This document shows, one piece after another, positions 16,790 through 26,228 of a stretch of DNA of 41,014 nucleotides. Position 1 is the stretch's first letter; the number at the start of each line of letters is the position of its first letter. A program made the position numbers and the translations under genes. A model generated the notes under the pieces. That model was not told the origin of the DNA. It searched no databases and saw nothing but the letters and a program-made list of their open reading frames with translations. This DNA is from CAZVJA01 sp964626885 (GTDB lineage Bacteria; Planctomycetota; Planctomycetia; Planctomycetales; Planctomycetaceae), in contig CAZVJA010000022.1 in assembly GCA_964626885.1 (NCBI GenBank), positions 1-41,014 on the forward strand, in the 5' to 3' direction.

Positions 16790-18595
16790 TTGCTGCCGTT
16801 TCTGATACTTCTTCCACTTGGCGCGGCCGTGCTGCTGGCGGTGTTGCGGTTCGGTGATCCGAATCGAGTCCGCTGGGTCACGTTGCTGGCGACGGTGGGA
16901 ACCATGCTGTTCTCGCTCGCAGTCGCCAATCAGTTTTGGCAATTCCGGCACCCGGCCGGAGGAAGTCGTGCCAGATCTGCACCAGCGGAATCGCGGATGG
17001 ACCCCCTCCAGCCACGGATGGAATGGCGGCATGCCTGGATGACGTATCATCAGAAATCCACAGGTGGAGAAAATTCACAGGAAGGTGCAAAACCGCAGGA
17101 AGTACGATTCGAGTTCTATCTGGGAATCGACGGCATCAGCCTGGTGTTGATCCTGTTGACGACGTTATTGACCGTATCGTCGGTACTCGTTTCCTGGAGA
17201 ACCGTTCAGGAACGGGTGACGGAATTCCACATTTGCTTGTTGGTTCTCGAGACCGGCCTGATTGGAGTTTTTTGCGCGTTCGACCTGCTGCTGTTTTACG
17301 TCTTCTTCGAGTTCACGCTCATTCCGCTGTTCTTGATGGTCGGTGTTTGGGGGGGGACGCAGCGGCGGTACGCGGCAGCGAAATTCTTCATTTACACGTT
17401 GGCCGGTAGCGTTGTGACGCTGCTGGGGTTGGTGGCGCTTGTCTTGAGCGTCTGGGGTGCCGGGGATCTCTCGTCGCCCTTTTCAATTCCGGACATGGCA
17501 CGGTTCCTGCAAGCTTCGAATTACAAGCTGCTCGGTTCGTCGACGCAGCAGTGGCTATTTCTCGCGCTCTCGGCCGGTTTCCTGATCAAGGTGCCATTGT
17601 TTCCGTTTCATACTTGGTTGCCTTTGGCCCACGTCGAAGCACCGACTGCGGGGAGCGTGCTGCTGGCGGGTGTGCTGTTGAAGCTCGGTACTTATGGCTT
17701 TCTGCGGCTCTGCTTGCCATTATTACCGGTCGCCTGCAAAGAAATTGGTGTGCCGTTGATTGTGACCCTCTCCCTGATCGGCATTATTTATGGAGCATTG
17801 TGCGCGCTGGCGCAAACCGACATCAAGAAGTTGGTGGCATACAGCAGCATCAGCCATCTTGGGTTCTGCATGCTCGGGCTGTTCGCGCTCAATTCCGAGG
17901 GAATCAGCGGCGGTGTGATGCAGATGGTTAACCACGGGTTATCGACCGGGGCGCTGTTCCTCCTGGTCGGCATGCTCTATGAGCGCTATCACACCCGTGA
18001 GCTGCGAGACCTGGGGGGCTTGACCGCGCGATTGCCGTTGCTGGGATGGGCAATGGTTTTCGTCTGCCTGTCGAGCATGGGGCTGCCGGGGTTGAATGGG
18101 TTTGTCGGCGAAGTTCTCTGTCTGATCGGCATGTTTCGCGCGAACCCCGTCTACGCAGTGATTGGGACGTCTGGCGTGGTGCTCGGAGCATGGTATTTGC
18201 TGACGATGTTGCAGCGGGGCTTCTTTGGACCGCTGAGGGAACCGCACCACGAGCACGACGAAGCGCCGATCCACGATCTGGGCCTGCGTGAGTTAACGGC
18301 GCTGGTGCCGATCATGGTGCTCTGCGTGGTGCTCGGTGTCTATCCACAGCCGATGTTGGAAACCATTCACCCCGACGTTGCCTCGGTAGCGCGGATTTAT
18401 GGTCCGTTGTCATGGCAGGATGAGCCCGCTGCACGTCAGCAACTGACAACCGAGAACAGGCGAAACAGCATGCCCTTGCTCGCCGGTGAAAAAACGGCGG
18501 AAGCGCACAACGACAACAAATCGATCGATGTCGCCGTCCGGAGTGAGACCAAGATTGGCATACGCGATCGCTTGCTACAGGAGACGCACCGTTGA
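16790..18595 (+). CDS. nuoM: NADH-quinone oxidoreductase subunit M (antiporter-like)
   Basis: A 601-residue antiporter-like membrane subunit. The TM5 Glu is in VFFEFTLIPLFLMVGVWGG and the TM7 Lys in GFLIKVPLFPFHTWLPLAHVEAPT, followed by LLKLGTYGFLRL with a further conserved Lys. AQTDIKKLVAYSSISHLGF is also typical. Two hydrophilic parts are unusual: an insertion of about 50 residues between the first helices (around residues 55-105) and a C-terminal tail of about 75 residues after the last helix. E. coli NuoM has about 509 residues. The start is TTG, preceded by a G-rich AAAGGGGG tract. Its stop overlaps the nuoN start by four bases. Confidence 0.94.
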   Translation: MLPFLILLPLGAAVLLAVLRFGDPNRVRWVTLLATVGTMLFSLAVANQFWQFRHPAGGSRARSAPAESRMDPLQPRMEWRHAWMTYHQKSTGGENSQEGAKPQEVRFEFYLGIDGISLVLILLTTLLTVSSVLVSWRTVQERVTEFHICLLVLETGLIGVFCAFDLLLFYVFFEFTLIPLFLMVGVWGGTQRRYAAAKFFIYTLAGSVVTLLGLVALVLSVWGAGDLSSPFSIPDMARFLQASNYKLLGSSTQQWLFLALSAGFLIKVPLFPFHTWLPLAHVEAPTAGSVLLAGVLLKLGTYGFLRLCLPLLPVACKEIGVPLIVTLSLIGIIYGALCALAQTDIKKLVAYSSISHLGFCMLGLFALNSEGISGGVMQMVNHGLSTGALFLLVGMLYERYHTRELRDLGGLTARLPLLGWAMVFVCLSSMGLPGLNGFVGEVLCLIGMFRANPVYAVIGTSGVVLGAWYLLTMLQRGFFGPLREPHHEHDEAPIHDLGLRELTALVPIMVLCVVLGVYPQPMLETIHPDVASVARIYGPLSWQDEPAARQQLTTENRRNSMPLLAGEKTAEAHNDNKSIDVAVRSETKIGIRDRLLQETHR

Positions 18596-20118
18596 ACGAA
18601 GCGGTTCAGAGTATCGTCGGATCGCTGCAATACGTGCTGCCGGAGACGGTGCTTGTTGCGACCGCGTGCATTCATTTCCTGTTCGGCCCGTTCCTGGTTG
18701 GGGGAGGTGCGCCGGCGGCAAGCGTGCGGCACCGCTGGGGAGGGCTGGCGCTAGTTGCTATTCTGACCGCTGGGATGTTGTGGCTGAACCAGTCGCGCAA
18801 CTCAGCGCCCGGTTTTGGTCCGTTTCGTGTTGATGAGCTGGCTTGGTTCATTCGTGGGTTGGGGCTGGCCGGTGGTTTGGTGTTCGTCCTGATCAACTGG
18901 AACCAGATCGATGACGATCATGCGGCGGAAGGCCACGCGTTGTTGTTGCTGATTGTAGCGGGAGTGAATCTCACCGCCGCCGCGAACGACCTGGTGGGGT
19001 TGTTTCTGGCGCTCGAGCTGGTGAGCATCCCGACGTATGTGCTGTTGTATCTGCCGCGGCGCGATGTCGCTGCTCAGGAAGCGGTGACAAAATACTTCTT
19101 GCTGAGCGTCTTTTCGTCGGCTCTTGTGCTGTACGGATTCAGCTTCTTATACGGTGCAACGGGGACGACGAACCTCACAGCGATGCATTCCGCACTTGCG
19201 AATGTAGACAGTCTGGGGGTTCGGCCGCCGATTCTGGTGATTGCGCTCGTCACTGTGGTCGCGGGGCTCTGTTTTCGCGTCACCGCCGTGCCGTTCCATT
19301 TTTATGCCCCGGATGTCTTCCAGGGAACGGGAACATCTGGCGCGGCGCTGCTTTCTTTTGTGCCGAAGATCGTCGGCTTCGTGGCGTTGCTGCGGATTTT
19401 CGCGCCTCCCGCGCTGGATGTGATTCCCGGAGACCAGCCAGTTTGGTCGATGTCCGGAGAGGGGATGTCGTTGCTGTGGGTTTTGAGCGTCGCGACGATG
19501 TTTCTCGGCAACTTGATGGCGCTACTGCAGACGAATCTCAAGCGGTTGTTGGCTTATTCGAGCATTGCCCATGCTGGTTATATGCTGGTCGGTCTGACGG
19601 TCGGGCGGAGCAACAGCGGCCTGACTGACGGCGTCGAAGCGTTGTTATTCTATCTCGCCGTCTACGGCGCGATGACGGTCGGTCTGTTCGCGGTACTGGT
19701 GTCGCTGAGTCGGCCTGGGCGTTCTATCGAGACAATCGACGATCTGGCGGGCCTGTCGCAGGTACACCCAGCCGTGGCGTTACTGGCGGCGGTGTTTCTG
19801 TTCAGCCTCACCGGACTTCCTCCGACCGCCGGTTTTCTAGGAAAGCTGAACCTGTTTCTGGCGGCGTGGTCACAAGGAACGAGCTCCTCGCGCTGGCTGG
19901 CGGCACTGCTGGCCGTGAATGCCGCCATCGGCGCCTGGTATTACCTTCGGATTATTGCCACGATGTATCTGCAGCCCCGTCCGGCTTCGCCTGCGCGCGA
20001 TGATGGCGCGGTGGAGGTTCCCGCGCTCGCGGGAATGGTGCTGTGTGTGCTGGTGACCGTCGGGTTATTTTTCGCTCCCGGCTGGTTGTGGAAGGTGATT
20101 GAGCACATCTCGACGTAA
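18592..20118 (+). CDS. nuoN: NADH-quinone oxidoreductase subunit N (antiporter-like)
   Basis: A 508-residue antiporter-like membrane subunit and the last gene of the nuo cluster. The TM5 Glu is in FLALELVSIPTYVLLYL. The segment GLCFRVTAVPFHFYAPDVFQGTGTSG aligns with the TM7 region where most NuoN proteins have GLxFKxxxVPFHxWxPDVYxG; the conserved Lys is Arg229 here. The later Lys in SFVPKIVGF and the segment LQTNLKRLLAYSSIAHAGYMLVG are present. The start is TTG with AGGAG eight bases upstream, overlapping the nuoM stop by four bases. TerC starts 55 bp downstream on the same strand. Confidence 0.95.
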   Translation: MNEAVQSIVGSLQYVLPETVLVATACIHFLFGPFLVGGGAPAASVRHRWGGLALVAILTAGMLWLNQSRNSAPGFGPFRVDELAWFIRGLGLAGGLVFVLINWNQIDDDHAAEGHALLLLIVAGVNLTAAANDLVGLFLALELVSIPTYVLLYLPRRDVAAQEAVTKYFLLSVFSSALVLYGFSFLYGATGTTNLTAMHSALANVDSLGVRPPILVIALVTVVAGLCFRVTAVPFHFYAPDVFQGTGTSGAALLSFVPKIVGFVALLRIFAPPALDVIPGDQPVWSMSGEGMSLLWVLSVATMFLGNLMALLQTNLKRLLAYSSIAHAGYMLVGLTVGRSNSGLTDGVEALLFYLAVYGAMTVGLFAVLVSLSRPGRSIETIDDLAGLSQVHPAVALLAAVFLFSLTGLPPTAGFLGKLNLFLAAWSQGTSSSRWLAALLAVNAAIGAWYYLRIIATMYLQPRPASPARDDGAVEVPALAGMVLCVLVTVGLFFAPGWLWKVIEHIST

Positions 20119-20173
20119 ACCATGTGAGCAATGATTGCGTCCGTCTCCGGTCGGCCGCAGTGCGAGGAGTGGC

Positions 20174-21126
20174 ATGTCTCCGTTGATTTGGATCGGATTT
20201 CTCGTCTTCATCATGGCGATGGTCGCGCTCGACCTCGGCGTGTTCCACCGCAAAGAACGCGAAACGACGATCCGTTCGGCGCTTGCCTGGACATGCGGCT
20301 GGATCACGCTGGCAATGCTGTTCAACGTGGTTGTCTATTTTCTTTACGAACATGGCTGGGCGGCGCACGACGTTGAGCCGGTCGCGGAGGCGGCGGCAGA
20401 GGCCCGTGGAAGAAACGCCGCGCTGCAGTTCTTCACCGGTTACCTGCTCGAATATTCACTCTCTGTCGATAACATCTTCGTCATCGCGCTGGTGATTTCC
20501 TTTTTTCGTGTTCCCGCCAAGGTCCAGCATCGGTTGCTGTTCTGGGGGGTGCTTGGTGCGGTTATCGCACGCGGCATTATGATTGGCATCGGAGCGGCGC
20601 TGATCCAGCGGTTCGAGTGGATTACCTACGTCTTCGGCGCGCTGTTGATTTTTTCGGCAGTGAAGATGCTCGTTACTGACGAAGACAACATCCACCCGGA
20701 GAACAACCTGATGGTACGAATTACCCGCCGGTTGTATCCCGTATCGAGCGAATACGACGGCGGCCGGTTCTTCACGACTGTGGCCGGAGTGCATGCCATG
20801 ACTCCCTTAGCAGTCGCCATGATCTTGATCACCTGGCTTGATACTCTCTTTGCAATCGATTCCATTCCCGCAATCTTCGCAGTGACGACGGACCCATTCC
20901 TCGTTTTCACGTCGAACATCTTCGCGATCCTCGGGTTACGCAGCTTGTATTTCGCGCTGGCGGGATTGATGGACAAATTCCGCTATCTCAAGGTCAGCCT
21001 GGTATTTCTGCTGGCCTATATTGGGGTCAAAATGCTGATTCATAAGTATGTCCACATTCCCAACGAAGTCTCGCTGGCAATCATTGCCGGGATTCTCTCC
21101 GTCGGGGTCTTGGCATCTTTGTGGGC
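20174..21126 (+). CDS. TerC/Alx-family integral membrane protein (3' end lost in assembly gap)
   Basis: 317 residues are visible before the N run. The family motifs are strong: FTGYLLEYSLSVDNIFVIALVISFF near residue 90, with the acidic SVDN core, and ITWLDTLFAIDSIPAIFAVTTDPF with the second acidic site, followed by FAILGLRSLYFALAGLMDKF. About nine transmembrane helices are expected. TerC-family proteins are linked to tellurite resistance and to metal (notably manganese) export that serves secreted metalloproteins; the substrate here is unknown. I chose the ATG at 20174 because GAGGAG lies five bases upstream. Most family members are about 320-350 residues, so only a few C-terminal residues are probably missing. 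Confidence 0.92.
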
Positions 21127-21226
21127 NNNNNNNNNNNNNNNNNNNNNNNNNNNNNNNNNNNNNNNNNNNNNNNNNNNNNNNNNNNNNNNNNNNNNNNNNN
21201 NNNNNNNNNNNNNNNNNNNNNNNNNN
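21127..21226. other. Assembly gap of 100 N
   Basis: A run of exactly 100 undetermined bases, the conventional placeholder for a gap of unknown size. It lies between the end of the TerC gene and the start of the DASS transporter gene. The frame stays open across it only by chance, so a single 965-residue protein spanning it would be an artefact. Both flanking proteins look nearly complete, which suggests that the real gap is short. Confidence 0.98.
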
Positions 21227-23032
21227 TGGTACACGTTGGGTGTCGTGATCGTCATGATCTTCGCTTTGGCACGCGACTGGGCTCCCACCGATCTCATCAT
21301 GCTGGGCTGCCTCACCCTCCTTGTCGTGGCCCAGGCGATCAGTGGGTCCGCGCTTTTACCGGATGCCGGTGTAGCGGTAAAGGATTTTGGCAACGAAGGT
21401 CTGATGACCGTGGCCGTGATGTTTGTCGTCGTCGCCGGGCTGGTACAGACCGGCGCGATGACGATGATCACCGAGCCGCTAATGGGACGGCCCAAGAGCG
21501 TGCTTGGGGCCCAGCTACGGATGATGTTCCCCGTCGCTGCGGTCAGTGCGTTCCTCAACAACACGCCGGTCGTGGCGATGTTCATGCCGGTCGTTGATGA
21601 GATCTGCAAAAAACATTCGATCAGCCCGTCGAAGCTTTTTCTCCCGCTCAGTTATGCCGCCATTTTCGGCGGAATCTGCACGCTGATCGGGACCAGCACC
21701 AACCTCGTGGTCAACGGGTTTCTCATCCGCGATGGATTGCCCGGCCTGAAAATGTTCGAGTTGGCCTGGGTCGGCGTCCCGTGCGCGATCATCGGCATCG
21801 GGTACCTCGTGATGTGCGGCCATTGGTTACTCCCCGACCGCAAGCCCGCCATCAGTTTGAGCGACGACCCCCGGCAATACACGGTCGAGATGATCGTCGA
21901 CGCCGGCGGTCCGCTTGTAGGCAAAAGCATCGAAGCGGCCGGTCTGCGACATTTGCCCGGTCTGTTTCTCGCGGAAATTGACCGAGACGGTGAGGTGCTT
22001 CCCGCCGTCGGACCAAAGACCAAGCTGAAGGCACAAGACCGGCTGGTGTTCGTCGGGATCATCGAGTCCGTCGTCGATCTCCGCCGAATTCGCGGTCTTT
22101 CTCCAGCCACCGACCAGACCTTTAAACTCGATTCCCCGCTCACGCAGCGCTGTCTCATTGAAGCCGTCGTTTCGGATCGCTGCCCCATCGTCGGCAAGAC
22201 GATTCGCGAGGGGCGGTTCCGCACGGTGTATAACGCGGCCGTCCTGGCGCTGGCACGCAGCGGCAAACGCATCACGGGGAAAATCGGAGATATCGTGCTC
22301 CGGCCCGGCGACACGCTCCTCCTGGAAGCGCACAGCGATTTCGTTTCCGCGCAGCGCAACTCGTCTGACTTTTTCCTCGTCAGTCGCGTCGAGAATTCCA
22401 CACCCCCGCGGCACAACCGCGCTCCGTTCGCCTTGGCGATATTGTTCGCGCTCGTGGCCTGCGTGTCACTGGAGTGGGTCAGCATGTTGACCGCCGGGTT
22501 GGCGGCGCTCTGCCTCATGATCCTTACCCGCTGCTGCACGGGGACCGAAGCCCGGCAAAGCATCGACTGGCAGGTTTTGGTCGTGATTGGCGCGGCTCTC
22601 GGTATCGGTACGGCCATCAAATCGAGCGGGCTGGCAAGCTTTGTTGCCGAGGAACTTGTCGGCATGGCCGGCGGCACTCCCTGGATGGTGCTTGCGATGG
22701 TCTATTTCGTGACGCTGCTCTTCACCGAACTTCTCACGAACAACGCCGCCGCGGCGCTGGTGTTTCCGATTGCCATTGAGGCGGCGCGTGGCCTGGTAAT
22801 GCAGACGCCAAACGGCGAAGTGCATGCCAGCCACATGCCGTTCGTCGTGGCGATCATGGTGGCGGCCTCGTCCGGATTCGCGACGCCGTTCGGCTATCAG
22901 ACACATTTGATGGTCTACGGCCCCGGCGGATATCGCTTTTCCGATTTTCTGCGCATCGGCATTCCGCTCGACCTGCTGTTCATGGTTGTCAGCGTCCTGC
23001 TGATTCCGTTCATCTGGCCGTTCTTCCCGTAA
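21227..23032 (+). CDS. DASS/SLC13-family anion transporter with two TrkA-C domains (5' end lost in assembly gap)
   Basis: 601 residues follow the gap. Two homologous membrane halves are each marked by an Asn-rich substrate/sodium-site motif: FLNNTPVVAMFMPV in the first and LLTNNAAAALVFPIA in the second. Between them lie two RCK/TrkA-C-like regulatory domains of about 80 residues each (around YTVEMIVDAGGPLVGKSIEAAG and CLIEAVVSDRCPIVGKTIREG). This architecture is common in bacterial DASS proteins of about 590-620 residues that move sulfate, dicarboxylates or similar anions, usually with sodium; the substrate cannot be read from sequence. The visible sequence begins in the first helix (WYTLGVVIVMIF), so probably only a few N-terminal residues are missing. 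Confidence 0.92.
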   Translation, partial: WYTLGVVIVMIFALARDWAPTDLIMLGCLTLLVVAQAISGSALLPDAGVAVKDFGNEGLMTVAVMFVVVAGLVQTGAMTMITEPLMGRPKSVLGAQLRMMFPVAAVSAFLNNTPVVAMFMPVVDEICKKHSISPSKLFLPLSYAAIFGGICTLIGTSTNLVVNGFLIRDGLPGLKMFELAWVGVPCAIIGIGYLVMCGHWLLPDRKPAISLSDDPRQYTVEMIVDAGGPLVGKSIEAAGLRHLPGLFLAEIDRDGEVLPAVGPKTKLKAQDRLVFVGIIESVVDLRRIRGLSPATDQTFKLDSPLTQRCLIEAVVSDRCPIVGKTIREGRFRTVYNAAVLALARSGKRITGKIGDIVLRPGDTLLLEAHSDFVSAQRNSSDFFLVSRVENSTPPRHNRAPFALAILFALVACVSLEWVSMLTAGLAALCLMILTRCCTGTEARQSIDWQVLVVIGAALGIGTAIKSSGLASFVAEELVGMAGGTPWMVLAMVYFVTLLFTELLTNNAAAALVFPIAIEAARGLVMQTPNGEVHASHMPFVVAIMVAASSGFATPFGYQTHLMVYGPGGYRFSDFLRIGIPLDLLFMVVSVLLIPFIWPFFP

Positions 23033-23094
23033 TCGCCGTCCTGCAATCGCTGGATTCCGCAATCATCGGAAAAATTAGCGATCGGTCGAATTTC

Positions 23095-23129
23095 ATCGCG
23101 GGAGAAGTTCTCTACATTTTCTCCGCGAT
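23095..23129. repeat. Imperfect inverted repeat downstream of the DASS transporter gene
   Basis: The arms ATCGCGGGAGAA (23095-23106) and TTCTCCGCGAT (23119-23129) pair over 11 bases with one bulged G and a 12-base loop. The hairpin lies about 60 bp after the transporter stop and 115 bp before the next start. No clear T tract follows, so it may be a weak terminator, a processing element or an operator. Confidence 0.5.
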
Positions 23130-23243
23130 AATCTTGCGCGCAGAGGGTAGAATGACGGTTCCGCTTCTGTTGCCGATTTGGGCAAACAGCACGAGCTCCA
23201 CCCAAACGAAACCGACTGTTCCTAAATTCTCCCGACCAGACCG

Positions 23244-24857
23244 ATGCCCGACGATCTGCTCTCTACAAATGCCGGACTGCGCCCGCTCGATTATGCGGCG
23301 GTCGTGACCTATTTGTTGCTTACCTTCGGCGTCGCTGCCTGGATGGCACATCGCCAGAAATCGACCGAGGATTTTTTCCTCGGTGGTCGTCGCATGCCCT
23401 GGTTCGCGGTCGGCCTGAGCATTATGGCCACGCTGATGTCCACGCAGACGTACGTCGGCGTTCCCGGAGAGTTCGTCAAGAATGGTGTCGCGTACTTCTT
23501 CGGCTACATCTCCGTGATCCTGGCGATGTTTGTGGTGTTTCGGTATTGGGTGCCGTTCTTTATGCGGCTGCGATTGACGAGTGCCTATGAATACCTGGAG
23601 CGACGGTTTAATGGTTCTGCCCGAGTTCTGGCGGCGGTACTGTTTGTTTTGTTGCGCGTCGGTTGGATGAGTATGGTCATTTACGTCGTGTCGATGACGA
23701 TCGACACGATGAAGGGGCCGGATTTCGCCTTCCTCCCCGGACCCGATATTCAATGGTGGATCGTCGGCATCGGCGTCTTTAGCGGAATCTACGCAGTGCT
23801 GGGTGGGATTGAAGCCCTCATCTGGACCGATGTGCTGCAATTCATTCTGATGCTGGCAGGGGCACTGCTGGCAATCGGCTTCGTGCTCTTTTCGACTCAC
23901 ACCGGCCCGGTTGACTGGTGGCAGACCGCCGCCAGCCAACTGCCGCGACACAGCAATGCTCCGCTGTTCAGCTTTGACCTCACTGTGCGCGTGACGATCT
24001 TCGGAGCGCTGCTGAACGTGTTTACCTGGATCGTTTGCACGCATGGTTCCGACCAGGTGGTGCTGCAGCGTTACTTCTCGACGACCTCCCTCAAGGCCGC
24101 GCGTCGGAGCTATCTCACGAATGTGGCCGCCGATCTGACAATGACTGTGCTGCTGGCACTAACCGGACTGGCGGTGTTGTCATTCTATTTGAAGTCTCCG
24201 CAATTGCTTCCTCCGGAGCTGGCGCTAGGCGATGACAAATCTTTTCCGCGGCCCGATCGGCTGTTTCCTCATTTTCTCGCGCATCAACTGCCGGTCGGTT
24301 GTGCGGGGTTAATCGTCGCAGGCTTTTTGTGCGATGCCATGCAAACTCTGGAATCGGGCGTGAACGCCATGGCTGCGGTCGTCAGTTCCGATTTCATCAA
24401 TCGCTTTCGCAGCGGGCACAAGCGGATCTTCAGCGATCTGACTGTCGCCCGAATTCTCGCAGTCGTCATCGCGGCGCTCGTCACGCTGAACGCGTCCTGG
24501 ATTCCGATCGTTGCACAGCATAGCTCACTCAACATCGTCGATCTGATGCCCAAGATGTTCAACATGTTCCTCGGACCGCTCGCGGCGCTGTTCTTCATCG
24601 GCATGCTGCTGCCGCACTGTTCGGCGAAGTCCGCGCTCCCGGCGGTTGGTTGCGGGCTGACCATCTCCGTAGTCTGGAACTGGTGGCAACAGATCTTCGG
24701 TACGACCTGGTCGCCGACATTCACGTTGGGCATCGCATTGCCGTGCGCCAGCACGTTGTTAATTGCCGCGGGCTTCGGCTTGCTGCTCGAAGGGCCGTCA
24801 TCGAAGGACAACGGTTACAGTTGGCGGGCGGTAATGAGCCGGCCGTCGGAAGACTGA
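23244..24857 (+). CDS. Sodium:solute symporter family protein (SSF)
   Basis: A 537-residue membrane protein with about 13 predicted helices. Family features are the segment KSTEDFFLGGRRMPWFAVGLSIMATLMSTQTYVGVPG near the N terminus, LTSAYEYLERRFN in the loop before the third helix, and GGIEALIWTDVLQFILMLAGA in the middle. SSF members import sugars, sialic acid, amino acids or other solutes with sodium. The substrate cannot be assigned; the FFLGGR and SAYEYLE segments place it among the sugar/sialic-acid-like branch only loosely. The start ATG has no strong ribosome site. It lies 211 bp after the DASS gene, probably as an independent unit. Confidence 0.9.
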   Translation: MPDDLLSTNAGLRPLDYAAVVTYLLLTFGVAAWMAHRQKSTEDFFLGGRRMPWFAVGLSIMATLMSTQTYVGVPGEFVKNGVAYFFGYISVILAMFVVFRYWVPFFMRLRLTSAYEYLERRFNGSARVLAAVLFVLLRVGWMSMVIYVVSMTIDTMKGPDFAFLPGPDIQWWIVGIGVFSGIYAVLGGIEALIWTDVLQFILMLAGALLAIGFVLFSTHTGPVDWWQTAASQLPRHSNAPLFSFDLTVRVTIFGALLNVFTWIVCTHGSDQVVLQRYFSTTSLKAARRSYLTNVAADLTMTVLLALTGLAVLSFYLKSPQLLPPELALGDDKSFPRPDRLFPHFLAHQLPVGCAGLIVAGFLCDAMQTLESGVNAMAAVVSSDFINRFRSGHKRIFSDLTVARILAVVIAALVTLNASWIPIVAQHSSLNIVDLMPKMFNMFLGPLAALFFIGMLLPHCSAKSALPAVGCGLTISVVWNWWQQIFGTTWSPTFTLGIALPCASTLLIAAGFGLLLEGPSSKDNGYSWRAVMSRPSED

Positions 24858-24986
24858 TTTCCCTGTGGTATGCGACGCTCAATATACGTTGATCCTCATC
24901 TGTTCGCGTGCTGCGGGCTCCCGTATTGTCGAGGAATAAAACAACGATGATGACTGTCGTGAGAGACAGATTGAGGAGAACTTCGG

Positions 24987-26126
24987 ATGAAACTGTTCAC
25001 TCGAAAGTTGATGCGGAATCTCCTTCTGCTTTTGGTTGTTGCAATCATCAGGGCGATTGCGGTTCCACCGGTCTGGTCCGCCGATGACACTCCGCGCGAG
25101 CGCCGCTTGTTGTATGTCGCCGTACCGGGCATTCGAAATTATCTGCAATACGGGGGGCATGGGGTGTTGGTTTTCGACATCGACCATGGCCACCGATTCA
25201 TCAAGCGCATTCCAACCGCCGGGCTGAACGCCGAGGGAAAACCGCTGAATGTGAAGGGAGTTTGTGCCAGTGCTGCAACCAAACGGCTCTATATTACCAC
25301 CACGCAATCGCTTGCCGCCTACGATCTCGTTTCCGAAAAGCTGTTGTGGGAACGTGCTTACGACGGGGGCTGCGACCGCATGGCCCTCTCTCCCGACGGC
25401 AAAGTGATATATGTGCCGTCGCTGGAGAAGGACCATTGGCATGTGGTGGACGCTCTCTCGGGAGATGTGCTTGCTCGGATCGAGCCCCGTTCTCGGGCAC
25501 ACAACACAGTCTTCGGGCTGGACGGCGGCGAAGTGTATCTGGCCGGCATCGGCTCGCCGCTACTGACCGTTGCCGAAACGAGCACGCACAAGGCCATACG
25601 CACCATCGGACCGTTCGCCGCCGGGATTCGTCCGTTTACGGTCAATGGACGTCAGACGCTCTGCTTTGTCAACGTTAACGAATTGCTTGGCTTCGAAGTC
25701 GGCGACATCAAGTCGGGAAAAAAACTGCACCGCGTCGAGGTGCAGGGATTCAAACAAGGACCGGTGAAGCGGCACGGTTGTCCAAGTCACGGTATCGGCC
25801 TGACGCCGGATGAGAAGGAACTGTGGGTGACCGACGCCCACAACATGCGGCTGCACATCTTTGACGCGACGGCCATGCCGCCTCGGCAAAAGGAAAGTAT
25901 TCTGCTGCGCGATCAGCCCGGTTGGGTGACTTTCAGCATCGACGGAAAATTTGCCTATCCGTCGACGGGAGATGTCATTGACGTTGCATCCCGGAAGATC
26001 GTCGCAACGCTGGAGGATGAACATGGTGCCGCGGTGCAGAGCGAAAAACTGCTCGAAATCGACTTCGCCGGGGGGGAACCGGTGCGAGTGGGGGATCAGT
26101 TTGGGATCGGGAGACGGACCAAGTAA
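24987..26126 (+). CDS. Secreted YVTN-type beta-propeller repeat protein
   Basis: A 379-residue protein with an N-terminal signal peptide (basic MKLFTRKLMRN, a hydrophobic core, and probable cleavage after VWSA near residue 32). The rest is built of blade-like strands with recurring patterns such as MALSPDGKVIYVPSLEKDHWHVVDALSG, AHNTVFGLDGGEVYLAG, GIGLTPDEKELWVTDAHNMRLHIFDA and VTFSIDGKFAYPSTGDVIDVAS, which are typical of YVTN/seven-bladed propellers. It should act outside the cytoplasmic membrane as a binding or scaffold protein. No catalytic site was recognised. GAGGAG eight bases before the ATG supports the start. It is followed by a ThuA-domain gene 102 bp downstream. Confidence 0.85.
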   Translation: MKLFTRKLMRNLLLLLVVAIIRAIAVPPVWSADDTPRERRLLYVAVPGIRNYLQYGGHGVLVFDIDHGHRFIKRIPTAGLNAEGKPLNVKGVCASAATKRLYITTTQSLAAYDLVSEKLLWERAYDGGCDRMALSPDGKVIYVPSLEKDHWHVVDALSGDVLARIEPRSRAHNTVFGLDGGEVYLAGIGSPLLTVAETSTHKAIRTIGPFAAGIRPFTVNGRQTLCFVNVNELLGFEVGDIKSGKKLHRVEVQGFKQGPVKRHGCPSHGIGLTPDEKELWVTDAHNMRLHIFDATAMPPRQKESILLRDQPGWVTFSIDGKFAYPSTGDVIDVASRKIVATLEDEHGAAVQSEKLLEIDFAGGEPVRVGDQFGIGRRTK

Positions 26127-26228
26127 CGGGCCACTATCGCCACGCGGAAAGCCGGTTTAGAATATCATGACCGTGAGTTCAATAAAGCTCTTTTCGAGAA
26201 CACTTCAACTGACCGAAGAGGGACAACC

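Noticed and set aside
20135..23032. Single 965-codon frame spanning the N run
   Set aside because: It joins two unrelated families across undetermined bases; TerC and DASS proteins each have normal length on their own side.
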